This document shows, one piece after another, positions 1-8,069 of a stretch of DNA of 64,000 nucleotides. The notes under the pieces were generated by a model, which was given only the letters and a program-made list of their open reading frames with translations, ran no database searches and was not told where the DNA came from. A program made the position numbers and the translations under genes. The first letter of the stretch is position 1; every line of letters starts with the position of its first letter. Source of the stretch: AV80 sp035536995. GTDB lineage: Bacteria; Verrucomicrobiota; Verrucomicrobiia; Chthoniobacterales; UBA10450. Where the stretch lies: positions 62,001 through 126,000 of the forward strand of contig DATLNB010000023.1 in the NCBI GenBank assembly GCA_035536995.1, written 5' to 3'.

Positions 1-128
1 GGCGTATCGCCAGAAACAACTGGTGGAATAAGGTTTGAGGCGAGCATCGTCGGGCCAAAGAGAGTGTTGACTTTGCGAGCGGCCTTCCTCGCTGTCAACC
101 GAATTGTTGGGCTCGCGGCGGCTGTCGC
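1..128. other. window edge, no supported gene
   Basis: No coding region can be supported here. On the minus strand an ATG at 47 opens a frame that runs off the window edge after 15 codons, so a further minus-strand gene downstream of the pseudopilin cluster is possible, but too little of it is present to judge. Confidence 0.3.
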
Positions 129-1574
129 CTAACGGATGTCTTCGACGTAACTGGCGATCCGGTAATCGACCGCGTCACCCTCGGTATCGAGAGCGCGGTC
201 GTAATGCCAACTGGTGTTTCCGTTGCCGTAGAAGGTCTTGCAAACAATCGCGCCAATCAGATCCGGGTTGCCGTTTAGGACGACGTCTGCGCTCGGCGCA
301 TAGAAGGTGGCGGCGAAATTTCCCGGCGGCGCAATGTGAATGAACTGGGTTGTCGCCGGATTCGGTGGGCTGATTGAGTAATACTGAAGATTTGCCGCGA
401 GGTTGCTCTCGTTGTCGATATCGCGCGCCTTCACGTCAATATTGCCGTCTACGAAAATTTTCAGGTGGACATTGTTTTTGACGGTCACGCGGGCGGTCAG
501 GTCTCCGGTGACGCGGATGGCAACATAGGTTTGCTGACCGCTGACCGGATTGATAATGACTCTGCTGCTCAGGGCGGAGAGGAGGTAATAGGTGGGCGTT
601 TGCGGCGTTCCGGCCGTCGGCGGGGTGAGGTTTACTTCCGTCGAAGTAATACTTGTGGGCGAGGGCTGCGGAACTGGCATATCGGTCGGCATTTTTAAGG
701 GCGGACACGTGAAAGGCACGTTGTTGTCCACGGTGCCGGTGATGTACTGCGATGGTCGAATCGTGCCGCCGTTGGTGCTGATGTTGCCGTACAGCATGCC
801 GTTCACCTCGGCGACTGGCGTTCCGATCATGACCGAACCGCTGCGCGCGTCCTTATAGCGGGGATCGGCCGGATTGTTAGCGACGAAAACGTAAGGGCCG
901 TTCTTGGAGTTGTAGCTGTCAACCTGGGCGGCCGAACCGAGACCGTAAAAAGACCCGGTGCATTTAATCGCAGCTTCGAACGGCGTAATGGGCGCCATGA
1001 TTTGCTCGATCCGACGCGTGATCTGGGGGCTGGGAACCGGAACCACCGCTTTATCTACGCCGTCACCGTTCGGCCCGTAGGTTGAGATATAGTGGTCGGT
1101 CTTGAAATCGATTTTGCGCAGCAGGCTGTCGCCACGGGTTCCGGCGCCCATTCGGTCGTCCATTCCGGTTCGAGGCAAGCCGTTGACCGGTGCCGTGCCC
1201 CGGCTGCGGGCGCGAAACCATGGATTGCCCGTTGCGGGATCATAATAAAAAAGGTCGACCACCGTGCTCGTAACCAGCCCATTCGAGCCAAAAGTCGTGA
1301 CCGGGCCAACGTGTTTCGCCCCGGAATTGGTCCAGCCCGCGCCGAACGCGTGGGTCGGATCGAGCACGGTTTTCCTGACCTCGGCGTAGGCGATGTCACC
1401 CCCAGCTTCGGCGGCAAAAAGGGATTCCTTCCAACTCCGCACCTGGCTCGACGATACGTTGAAACGAGTCGTGCAGTTCCTGAGCACGTTCGCTCCGATT
1501 AGAGAAAGGACTACGATCGTGCACAAGGCACAGATCAGGACGTTGCCTTGTTCGTTTCGCTTGTTCCCTCGCAT
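129..1574 (-). CDS. PilX-like pilus assembly / pseudopilin-associated protein
   Basis: A 481-aa protein with a short charged N-terminus, one hydrophobic segment at about residues 12-32 and then a segment rich in 'LFAAEAGGDIAYAEVRK'. That arrangement is typical of PilX N-terminal domains, where small, Glu-containing sequences follow the membrane helix. The rest is a large Thr/Ser/Pro-rich, probably periplasmic domain with no motif I recognise. It is the third gene of a minus-strand cluster (2724 to 129) with two prepilin-like genes and is separated from the middle one by 32 bp. It is probably a minor pseudopilin of a type IV pilus or type II secretion-like fibre. No assembly ATPase, secretin or prepilin peptidase lies in the window. 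The family assignment is an inference from topology and neighbours. Confidence 0.6.
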   Translation of the reverse strand: MRGNKRNEQGNVLICALCTIVVLSLIGANVLRNCTTRFNVSSSQVRSWKESLFAAEAGGDIAYAEVRKTVLDPTHAFGAGWTNSGAKHVGPVTTFGSNGLVTSTVVDLFYYDPATGNPWFRARSRGTAPVNGLPRTGMDDRMGAGTRGDSLLRKIDFKTDHYISTYGPNGDGVDKAVVPVPSPQITRRIEQIMAPITPFEAAIKCTGSFYGLGSAAQVDSYNSKNGPYVFVANNPADPRYKDARSGSVMIGTPVAEVNGMLYGNISTNGGTIRPSQYITGTVDNNVPFTCPPLKMPTDMPVPQPSPTSITSTEVNLTPPTAGTPQTPTYYLLSALSSRVIINPVSGQQTYVAIRVTGDLTARVTVKNNVHLKIFVDGNIDVKARDIDNESNLAANLQYYSISPPNPATTQFIHIAPPGNFAATFYAPSADVVLNGNPDLIGAIVCKTFYGNGNTSWHYDRALDTEGDAVDYRIASYVEDIR

Positions 1575-1606
1575 GTTGCCCCCCGGTTTACCGTCGTTTT
1601 GAGCGC

Positions 1607-2233
1607 TTACCCGCGCCGTTTGTTTCTCAGATACGCAGTCGAGAAAACCGTCGTGCCGCTTCTCGCGGCCACGCTGTTACCCAAAGTGAATATCGGCTGA
1701 AATGTGATGCTGGTTTTCGTGTACTCAGTATTGGCCAGCTCGACGTCGGTGGTCTGCGGGACCAGCTGATCCGTGCTGGATGCAATCGTCGTTACAACCC
1801 CGTTCTCTGTCCGGAGGACCGATTGCCCATTGATCGAATAAACGACCGTGCTCGTGGTGGCTCCATAATTCACCTGCGGACCGCTCGGGGTGTTTACGAT
1901 GGTGGGCGTCCGGGCGGTGCCGATCTTCGTCGGGTCGGCGATCGCTTCAGGGTCTCCCGGTTGCACGATGTAATTCGGCACCGTGATCGTCACGGTCTGC
2001 AGGTCCACCGACGTCGTCACGATGAGGCCGCGTTTCACGTCGCGGCTCAGGTAATCCACGATCCGAATCTGTTGCATGTGCGTCGCGAAGTAGCTGTCGA
2101 TCGCGTTGAAGCTTTTCTGGAGCGAGGTCGAGGAGGTGAGCGTCGTGCCGAGGACAACGCTGCTCGCCGCCATCGCGACCAGCATTTCGGTGAGAGTGAA
2201 AGCGCCGCAGCGCCGAAGAAGTGTTCGTTTCAT
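1607..2233 (-). CDS. prepilin-type N-terminal cleavage/methylation protein (PilW-like)
   Basis: A 208-aa protein with a basic leader and the prepilin peptidase signature 'GAFTLTEMLVAMAASS' at about residues 10-25. Cleavage is expected after the Gly, giving an N-methylated Phe and the invariant Glu at +5. The hydrophobic helix is followed by a globular domain with 'VDYLSRDVKRG', which resembles the PilW/GspJ class. Its ATG overlaps the stop of the upstream pseudopilin gene by 4 bp (2230-2233), so the two are probably translationally coupled. It is most likely a minor pseudopilin of an inner-membrane fibre system whose other parts are elsewhere in the genome. Confidence 0.75.
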   Translation of the reverse strand: MKRTLLRRCGAFTLTEMLVAMAASSVVLGTTLTSSTSLQKSFNAIDSYFATHMQQIRIVDYLSRDVKRGLIVTTSVDLQTVTITVPNYIVQPGDPEAIADPTKIGTARTPTIVNTPSGPQVNYGATTSTVVYSINGQSVLRTENGVVTTIASSTDQLVPQTTDVELANTEYTKTSITFQPIFTLGNSVAARSGTTVFSTAYLRNKRRG

Positions 2234-2724
2234 TTTTTTGACCCGTTCGACAGGATGTTAGTTGTCTCTTCCGTTCGTGATCTACCGCCCAGCGTCATTG
2301 TCCAGGCGACCTTGACCTCGACTTTGACGAGCTCCTGGCCGAGGTCCGCGGCGACAGAATCAGTCGTCACGATGCCGGCCGGGGAACGCGTGATTTGGGT
2401 GACCCCGTTTGGGGTGGGATAGGCGCTGATTTTAACGACCTCGGTGGCCTTTTGAGCAAAGGCGGCGGCATTCGGCGGGGCCGCCATAACGGTTTGAACC
2501 GTGGCGGGCTTTGTTAGGTCGGTGAAGGCGAGGTTCCGGAGCATTTCCGCGCGGTCCTGGACACTTTGGAGCGCGGCCACTGACTCCTTGGTGGCGTCGA
2601 TGTAGCGGAGGCAGACGGCGTTGAGCTCGAATACGGCTGCAAAAAAGGTGATGAGGAGGACGACGCCCATGAGGGCTTCGGTGAGGGTTGTGGCGCGGAT
2701 TTTGGCTTTAGCGAGTTGTTTCAT
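2230..2724 (-). CDS. pseudopilin (PilV/GspI-like)
   Basis: A 164-aa protein with a basic leader and 'TTLTEALMGVVLLITFF' at about residues 12-28, a prepilin-like helix with Glu at the expected +5 position. The residue before the cleavage site is not the usual Gly (the sequence reads A-T-T-L-T-E), so processing may be unusual. It is the first gene of the minus-strand cluster and overlaps the next gene by 4 bp. The ATG has no Shine-Dalgarno sequence, and a perfect TATAAT ends only 7 bases upstream, so the mRNA may be leaderless. PilV/GspI membership is an inference from size and position in the cluster. Confidence 0.65.
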   Translation of the reverse strand: MKQLAKAKIRATTLTEALMGVVLLITFFAAVFELNAVCLRYIDATKESVAALQSVQDRAEMLRNLAFTDLTKPATVQTVMAAPPNAAAFAQKATEVVKISAYPTPNGVTQITRSPAGIVTTDSVAADLGQELVKVEVKVAWTMTLGGRSRTEETTNILSNGSKK

Positions 2725-2730
2725 GCCAAG

Positions 2731-2736
2731 ATTATA
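2731..2736 (-). promoter_or_regulatory. candidate -10 box (TATAAT) of the pseudopilin cluster
   Basis: On the minus strand the hexamer TATAAT lies at 2736-2731, in the sequence GGTAATTATAATC. The -35 position 17 bp upstream is a weak match. Transcription from this box would begin at or within a base or two of the ATG at 2724, giving a leaderless mRNA. The call rests on sequence similarity only. Confidence 0.35.
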
Positions 2737-3108
2737 ATTACCATAACAAAATGAGCACTAAACATGCCGCTTTTTCTCGTTCCTGAGAGGATAGTTTCTC
2801 GGACCTGATAGATTTGGTTATTTTTATCAGATTTGATAATATTGCGCCCCGTCGACGAGAAATCGCCCGTCTGCGACCGGAGGGCCAGAGACCGTAGCGA
2901 CCGCTCTTCTGCCATGACCTGCACTGCTTATGATTTTCGCGGGGTCGTTTGACGGTCGCGACGGACCGCCCGGAAATGCGAACCCCGTGGATGTGCCTGC
3001 GTTTGTCGAGCGCCGGAAGCGAAATCGCCGCCACTATGTCTTGCCAGTCCCTTTGAAATGCGCGACATAGAGGCCCCGTTGGGCTTGCTCAACAGGGCGG
3101 AACATTTT
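2737..3108. other. gene-free stretch upstream of tRNA-Pro
   Basis: About 370 bp with no believable gene. It contains a short palindrome TATCAGATTTGATA (2825-2838, arms TATCA/TGATA) inside an A/T-rich patch, which could be an operator for the divergent pseudopilin cluster. Nothing else is recognised. Confidence 0.4.
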
Positions 3109-3182
3109 CGGGCTGTGGCTCAGCTTGGTAGAGCGCTGCGTTCGGGACGCAGAGGCCGTGGGTTCAAATCCCACCAGCCCGA
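3109..3182 (+). tRNA. tRNA-Pro (anticodon CGG)
   Basis: A 74-nt cloverleaf. The acceptor stem is CGGGCTG (3109-3115) with CAGCCCG (3175-3181), followed by discriminator A. The anticodon stem is CTGCG/CGCAG around the loop TTCGGGA, giving anticodon CGG. The T arm contains GGTTCAAATCC. The 3' CCA is not encoded. Confidence 0.95.
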
Positions 3183-3208
3183 CGCCGCCACACTTCTTTG
3201 TTTCGCCA

Positions 3209-3943
3209 ATGAACCAAGCCGTCCTCACGACCCTCGCGCTCTCTGGCTTCGGCGTCGCCTTTTTCCACGCGGCGATTCCAACCCATTGGCTTCCGTTCGT
3301 CCTGACCGCTCGTGTCCAGGGATGGAACCCGGCCAAAACCATTGCGGTGACCGCCCTCGCTGGGACTGGTCATGTCCTGGTCACCGCCGCGCTCGGCCTC
3401 GCCATCACGTTATTCGGCGCAGTCTTGAGCGAGCAGATCGGCGCCTGGCTTCCTCGAATTGCCGGCGGCGCACTGCTTCTCTTCGGTATCTATTATTTGT
3501 TTCGGCAGGTCGCAGGGAAGGGGCACGTCCACTTTCATTATCCTCATGAACATCTCCATGAGGCCGGCGACGGCGCTGACCACCAGCACGCCCACCATCA
3601 CGACCACGATCACGCGCACCGCGATGAACACGGCCACGATTGCCGCGCCCATCCTACTTCCGATCGCGCCGCAATTCTTAGTCTCCTCGCATTTCTGACC
3701 TTCTCGCCCTGCGAAGGCTTCGTTCCGTTTTACGTTTCCGGGATCCGCTATGGCTGGGCCGGCTTCGCGGTCCTCACCGCCGTTCTGTCAATCGCGACGG
3801 TAGCAGGCATGATCATCTTTACCTCGCTGACCCTGGCGGGCCTGAGCAAAATCAAGCTCGGAGTACTCGAAAAATACGAGAGCGTGATCATGGGAGTCCT
3901 GCTTTGCGCCGTTGGTATTCTGATCATCTTTTTTGAAACATGA
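3209..3943 (+). CDS. His-rich multi-pass membrane protein, probable metal transporter
   Basis: A 244-aa protein with about six hydrophobic segments. A central hydrophilic loop at about residues 106-148 holds some 20 histidines along with Asp and Glu. Such loops bind Ni, Co, Zn or Cu in NicO/HupE/UreH-like transporters and related TauE-type permeases. After the loop comes 'FSPCEGFVPFY', a Pro-Cys motif within a membrane segment. The ATG at 3209 is preferred because an upstream in-frame start would lie inside the tRNA gene. Its stop overlaps the start of the peroxiredoxin gene (ATGA, 3940-3943). The coupling suggests a link between metal handling and oxidative stress, which is an inference. The exact substrate cannot be told from sequence. 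Confidence 0.6.
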   Translation: MNQAVLTTLALSGFGVAFFHAAIPTHWLPFVLTARVQGWNPAKTIAVTALAGTGHVLVTAALGLAITLFGAVLSEQIGAWLPRIAGGALLLFGIYYLFRQVAGKGHVHFHYPHEHLHEAGDGADHQHAHHHDHDHAHRDEHGHDCRAHPTSDRAAILSLLAFLTFSPCEGFVPFYVSGIRYGWAGFAVLTAVLSIATVAGMIIFTSLTLAGLSKIKLGVLEKYESVIMGVLLCAVGILIIFFET

Positions 3944-4440
3944 ACCAATCATCTGACAAAGAGCCCGCGACGTCCGGTCCCGCGCCGGATTTCAAAGCGA
4001 CCGCGGTGGGCGGCGAGTATGGGGCCGGCCGCGAGGTCGGTCTCGCGGAGCTACGCGGTAAACCCGTGGTTCTTTATTTTTATCCAAAGGACGATACGCC
4101 CGGTTGCACCGTCCAGGCATGTGGCCTGAGGGACTGGTGGAAAGAATTTCAGGGGCGCGCTCACATTTTCGGAGTCAGCATTGATTCGACCGCCAGCCAT
4201 CAAAAGTTCATTGCTAAGTTCGGCCTGCCGTTTCCGCTCCTCTCGGATCCCGACAAGGAAATCGTGAAAGCGTACGGCGTTTGGGTGGAGAAAAGCATGT
4301 ATGGCAAGAAGTACATGGGGGCGGAGCGGAGCACATTTGTGATTGATGGAGCCGGCCGAGTCGCGGCTGTGTTTCGCAGGGTGAAGCCCGAGGGGCATGT
4401 CGCGCTGGTGGACCAGGCCCTGAAGGAACTCGGCGTTTAG
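3940..4440 (+). CDS. bcp: thiol peroxidase, Bcp/PrxQ-type peroxiredoxin
   Basis: A 166-aa peroxiredoxin that reduces H2O2 and organic hydroperoxides in the cytoplasm using thioredoxin. The active-site motif 'PKDDTPGCTVQACGLRD' places the peroxidatic Cys at 56 and the resolving Cys at 61, the spacing of the atypical 2-Cys PrxQ class. The family's Thr and Arg positions and the C-terminal 'ERSTFVIDGAGRVAAVFRRV' strand are present, and length matches the family (about 155 aa). It is coupled by a 4-bp overlap to the His-rich membrane protein gene upstream. Confidence 0.93.
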   Translation: MNQSSDKEPATSGPAPDFKATAVGGEYGAGREVGLAELRGKPVVLYFYPKDDTPGCTVQACGLRDWWKEFQGRAHIFGVSIDSTASHQKFIAKFGLPFPLLSDPDKEIVKAYGVWVEKSMYGKKYMGAERSTFVIDGAGRVAAVFRRVKPEGHVALVDQALKELGV

Positions 4441-4513
4441 TGGAAAGAACGGTTGCGTCCCTGTCCATCCGATGCTTGCATTGCCGCTCCGATAAACTGT
4501 TCCAACTCTCTCT

Positions 4514-4618
4514 ATGGGCTCGCTGAAAAAACGCCGAAAGGCGAAAATCTCCAAACACAAGCGCCGCAAGCGCATGAAGGAGAATCGCCACAAGAAGCGT
4601 CTTCGTTACAAGTCGTAG
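4514..4618 (+). CDS. 34-aa basic protein of the COX24/AURKAIP1 (mS38-like) family
   Basis: A 34-aa open frame (ATG 4514, TAG 4616) whose product begins MGSLKKRRKAKISKHKRRKR and is over half Lys, Arg and His. This is the pattern of the COX24/AURKAIP1 C-terminal domain, which in mitochondria is small-subunit ribosomal protein mS38; short bacterial relatives are annotated in Bacteroidota and Verrucomicrobiota genomes. It probably binds rRNA. It lies alone in the 248-bp gap between the peroxiredoxin and a TPR gene, and standard gene-length cut-offs would miss it. Similarity is judged from the residue pattern, not from a search. Confidence 0.8.
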   Translation: MGSLKKRRKAKISKHKRRKRMKENRHKKRLRYKS

Positions 4619-4688
4619 CGGCCACTTCTCGTTAGGCGAAGCGCCCTCTCGGTTGCGTCAGGCACGGCGAGAAGCTACAATTCGCCAC

Positions 4689-6527
4689 ATGATTTTCGGG
4701 AAGAACGGGAGCGTCCTATCTCTCGGCCCCGTTTTGCTTTGCCTCGCCCTCTTCTCTTTTAATCAGGGGGCCGCCGCGCGAACGCCCATTGTTTCCCCGT
4801 CAGCGTCGCAACTTTCCACAACGAAAGCATCGCCGCCGAAAAAGAGCGCCGGCCAGGACGACTCTTTCATTCCGACGGCCCCAAAGGACCTCACTCTCAC
4901 CCTGGAAAACGCGCGCAAAGCCGACGCCCTGGCAGATTTCGTTGAAGGCGTGCGCCTGGAAGAAAACGCGGAAATGGATAACGCTCTGGCTGCTTATGAG
5001 AAGGTCCTGACCTTCGATCCGGGCCTTTCTGATCTGGCTTTGCGCGTGGCGTCTCTTTTGAGCCGGCAGGGGGATTATCCTCGCGCTATCGACGTCTTGA
5101 AGGATGCAATCAAGGTGAAGCCGAAAGAACCCGGCCCGTACCTTCAGCTCGCCTTTATCTACGCCAAATATCTGAGGAAGAGCGAACAGGCCGTGAAGTA
5201 CGCAAACCAGGCAATCACGCTCGATCCATTAAACTTCGAGGCTTACCAGCGCCTTTACGAGATCGAAGCTGCCGCCGGGCAACCGCAGAAAGCGCTCGAG
5301 GCCCTGGATCGCGCGGCCAACGTCAAAAGTGAGGATCCCGGATTCTGGATCCGGTTGGGCAAACTCTACGCCACCATCGTTTTCAAATCGGAGCCAAAGC
5401 CCGATGAGATCAAGCGAGTGAATGGGTTCTTCGAAAGGGCGGTCGCCAACGCCGGAGAAGATTCAACCGCCCTGAAGGATGTGGCGGATTATTATGCCGC
5501 TTCCCAGCAGATCCAGGAGGCGATCCCACTTTATCTCAAGGTGCTCGAGCTTCAGCCGGACGATCTGAACGCCCGCGAAAAGCTGGCGACTGGATTCGTT
5601 CTTACCAACCAGCGCGACAAGGCGATCGCGATGTTGCAGGACCTGATCAGTAAGCAGCCCGCGAAGTACCAGCCGTACGATTTGTTGGCCCAGTTATTGG
5701 ATGAATCGGCCCGCGCGCTCGAGCGGGCGAATCAATCCGAACGGGCCAAGGCGCAATTCGCCAAGGCCGCCGCAAATTACGAGCAGAGCCTGCTTATTAA
5801 CCCGGCCCGGGCGAACACCTACCTGCGCCTGGCCGAGTTGCTGATCGTGCCGTTGCGGGACAGCGACCGCGCCAGCCGGGTGCTCACCGAGGCCCGCCAG
5901 CGTTTCCCCGGGGTCCCGGAAATCACTTACTTTCTGGCGATCGCGCAGCGTGAGGCCAAACGGCCGCAGCAGGCAGTGATCACGTTTGAGGAAGCGTTAA
6001 ACGAAGCCCAGCTATCAAACGACGAAGTCCTGAACGCGCGCTTTTATTTCGACTACGGCGCGGCGGCCGATCAAGCCGGATTTTACGACAAGGCGGCCGA
6101 TCTGATGCGCAAGTCGATCTCGCTCGACCCGGCTAATTCGGCCGAGGCTTGCAATTACATCGCCTTCATGTGGGCGGACCATAATATGCATCTCGACGAA
6201 GCCGAAGAGATGGTCGGACGCGCCCTCGAGTTCGATCCGAACAATGGCGCGTTTCTCGACACCCTCGGATGGGTCCACTATCGCAAGGGAAAATACGAGG
6301 ACGCCCTGAGCGAGCTGCTTCGCGCCGAACAGAATCTCTCCCGGCCGGATCCGGTTGTCTTCGAGCACATCGGCGATGTTTACGCGAAGATGGATCGCAA
6401 TCCCCAGGCCGTTGATTTCTGGCAGAAGGCCGCCGCGCTCAGCCCGGAGAACAAGCTCCTGGCTGAGAAAATTGAGAAAACCCGGACGATGATCAGCAAG
6501 GGGCCGCCCGGAAAAATAAATCGGTAG
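4689..6527 (+). CDS. secreted TPR-repeat protein
   Basis: A 612-aa protein with an N-terminal signal peptide (hydrophobic core 'VLSLGPVLLCLALFSF', likely cut after 'GAAA') and then a series of tetratricopeptide repeats from about residue 75 to the end, with typical 'A...Y..AL...P' spacing (for instance 'AYEKVLTFDPG', 'AIKVKPKEPGPYLQLAFIYAK', 'SISLDPANSAEACNYIAFMW'). The last repeats resemble BTAD/PEP-CTERM-associated TPR proteins with 'LDTLGWVHYRKGKYEDAL'. It is probably a periplasmic scaffold for protein complexes. A TTG at 4653 in the same frame is possible, but the ATG at 4689 gives a better signal peptide. The next gene starts 26 bp downstream. Confidence 0.75.
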   Translation: MIFGKNGSVLSLGPVLLCLALFSFNQGAAARTPIVSPSASQLSTTKASPPKKSAGQDDSFIPTAPKDLTLTLENARKADALADFVEGVRLEENAEMDNALAAYEKVLTFDPGLSDLALRVASLLSRQGDYPRAIDVLKDAIKVKPKEPGPYLQLAFIYAKYLRKSEQAVKYANQAITLDPLNFEAYQRLYEIEAAAGQPQKALEALDRAANVKSEDPGFWIRLGKLYATIVFKSEPKPDEIKRVNGFFERAVANAGEDSTALKDVADYYAASQQIQEAIPLYLKVLELQPDDLNAREKLATGFVLTNQRDKAIAMLQDLISKQPAKYQPYDLLAQLLDESARALERANQSERAKAQFAKAAANYEQSLLINPARANTYLRLAELLIVPLRDSDRASRVLTEARQRFPGVPEITYFLAIAQREAKRPQQAVITFEEALNEAQLSNDEVLNARFYFDYGAAADQAGFYDKAADLMRKSISLDPANSAEACNYIAFMWADHNMHLDEAEEMVGRALEFDPNNGAFLDTLGWVHYRKGKYEDALSELLRAEQNLSRPDPVVFEHIGDVYAKMDRNPQAVDFWQKAAALSPENKLLAEKIEKTRTMISKGPPGKINR

Positions 6528-6553
6528 CGCGCTCACTCAGGCAGCCGCCTCGC

Positions 6554-7948
6554 ATGACCAAATATCCCACACCCTGGCAGCGCAAGACGATGTGGGCGGC
6601 ATTGACGGCGTTCTTCATCGTTGTCCTGATTACGATTGCCTGCTCGCTCGTCTGGCTGGTTGCGAACCTCGTCGGCTTTCTCCAACCGATTCTGATCCCG
6701 GTGGCGATCGCGGTCATCCTGGCCTACCTCCTCGACCCGCTGGTCACGAAAATGTCGGCGGGCCGTCTCGGACGGACAAAAGCGGTATTCGCTCTTTTTG
6801 CGATCGCGTTCCTTTCGATCGGCGCCCTTGTCGCGTGGCTTGCGCCGGTAGTTTCCATGCAGGCGACCAACGTGGGACGCGAGCTTCCGCAATACACTTT
6901 GAAAGCCCGCGACACGATCGTGGATTTGATCTTCAAGTACGACCACGCTTTCGGCGGTCCCAGCACCGGCTCGAAGCGCGATAAAGTTTCGTCGCCCACC
7001 AGCAATCTTTTGAATTGGATCTTCGCCGCCCCAACTCCGGTACGAAAACCGACTCCCACTCCCGCACCGCCCGCCCCTGATGCGTCCGCTCCCCCCGAGG
7101 TCGCGGCTGCAGAAACGCCGCCTCCCCGCGATGAAATCGCTCCGATGCCGGATAAAATTTCCACGGCCGACCGGCAACGGATTCAGGCCTGGGTCCAGCG
7201 CCAGCTGCCGAATCTCGAGCGTCAGCTGCCTTACTTCACCGAGAAGATTTGGAATTTGCTGAAGCAGAGCATCGGCGGGTTTCTCGGCGTCACCGGGTTT
7301 CTCCTCAGTCTGGTGATGGTGCCCATCTATTTATTTTTCCTGCTCAAGGAAAGCCCGGCAATAGAGCGCCGCTGGCGCGAGTACCTGCCCCTGCGGGCTT
7401 CGCCCTTGAAGGACGAAGTCGCGGCCGTGCTTTCGCAGATCAATAACTACGTCATCGCGTATTTCCGCGGCCAGCTCCTGGTTTGTTTGATTGACGGAAT
7501 CCTGATCGGGGTCGCCCTTTACCTCTTCGGGTTGAACTTCGCCCCGCTCATCGGCCTTCTGGTCGTCGTCCTGACCATGATCCCGTACATCGGTATTATC
7601 CTGTGCTGGATCCCGGCGGTGCTCATCGCCGCGGGCCAATGGGGCGACTGGGGTCATCCCATCACGGTGACGTTGGTTTTCATCGTTGTGCAAAATCTGG
7701 AGGCGCTCTTCATCGCGCCGCGCATCGTGGGGAACTCGGTTGGGTTGCATCCGATGACGGTCATTGTCTCCATCTTCATCTGGGGACTGCTCATTGGTGG
7801 ATTGCTCGGGCCGATCCTGGCCGTGCCGCTCACCGCGACCATCAAGGTGTTACTCGCCCGCTACGTCTGGGGCCGCCGGCTTCGGGAAAAAGTGGCCGAC
7901 GCGGTCGACGACGTGCCAGTGGTACGCCGTGCGGAAAGTACGGCCTAG
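6554..7948 (+). CDS. AI-2E/PerM family permease
   Basis: A 464-aa integral membrane protein of the AI-2E_transport (PerM/YdiK/TqsA) family. Two N-terminal membrane segments flank a cytoplasmic stretch, and five or more C-terminal segments include the conserved 'MIPYIGIILCWIPAVLIA' and 'GNSVGLHPMTVIVSIFIWGLLIGGLLG' regions. Family members export small molecules or act as Na+/H+ antiporters. Unusual here is a Pro/Ala-rich insertion at about residues 155-205 in the hydrophilic region between the N- and C-terminal helices; most family members lack it. It lies 26 bp after a TPR gene, so the two may be co-transcribed. Confidence 0.85.
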   Translation: MTKYPTPWQRKTMWAALTAFFIVVLITIACSLVWLVANLVGFLQPILIPVAIAVILAYLLDPLVTKMSAGRLGRTKAVFALFAIAFLSIGALVAWLAPVVSMQATNVGRELPQYTLKARDTIVDLIFKYDHAFGGPSTGSKRDKVSSPTSNLLNWIFAAPTPVRKPTPTPAPPAPDASAPPEVAAAETPPPRDEIAPMPDKISTADRQRIQAWVQRQLPNLERQLPYFTEKIWNLLKQSIGGFLGVTGFLLSLVMVPIYLFFLLKESPAIERRWREYLPLRASPLKDEVAAVLSQINNYVIAYFRGQLLVCLIDGILIGVALYLFGLNFAPLIGLLVVVLTMIPYIGIILCWIPAVLIAAGQWGDWGHPITVTLVFIVVQNLEALFIAPRIVGNSVGLHPMTVIVSIFIWGLLIGGLLGPILAVPLTATIKVLLARYVWGRRLREKVADAVDDVPVVRRAESTA

Positions 7949-8069
7949 AGTTTCGCCGATCCCCCAGTTCGTGGGACCGGTGCTGGCGGGCGAACCGTTG
8001 GATCTCAATGGCGAGGATCGCCCCCGCGAGAGTTGCATTCGGTTGACGTTGCAAGGATAGGAGTGCCCG

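Noticed and set aside
3125..3208. Upstream extension of the His-rich membrane protein into the tRNA-Pro gene.
   Set aside because: The frame would begin inside the tRNA; the ATG at 3209 gives a normal membrane-protein start.
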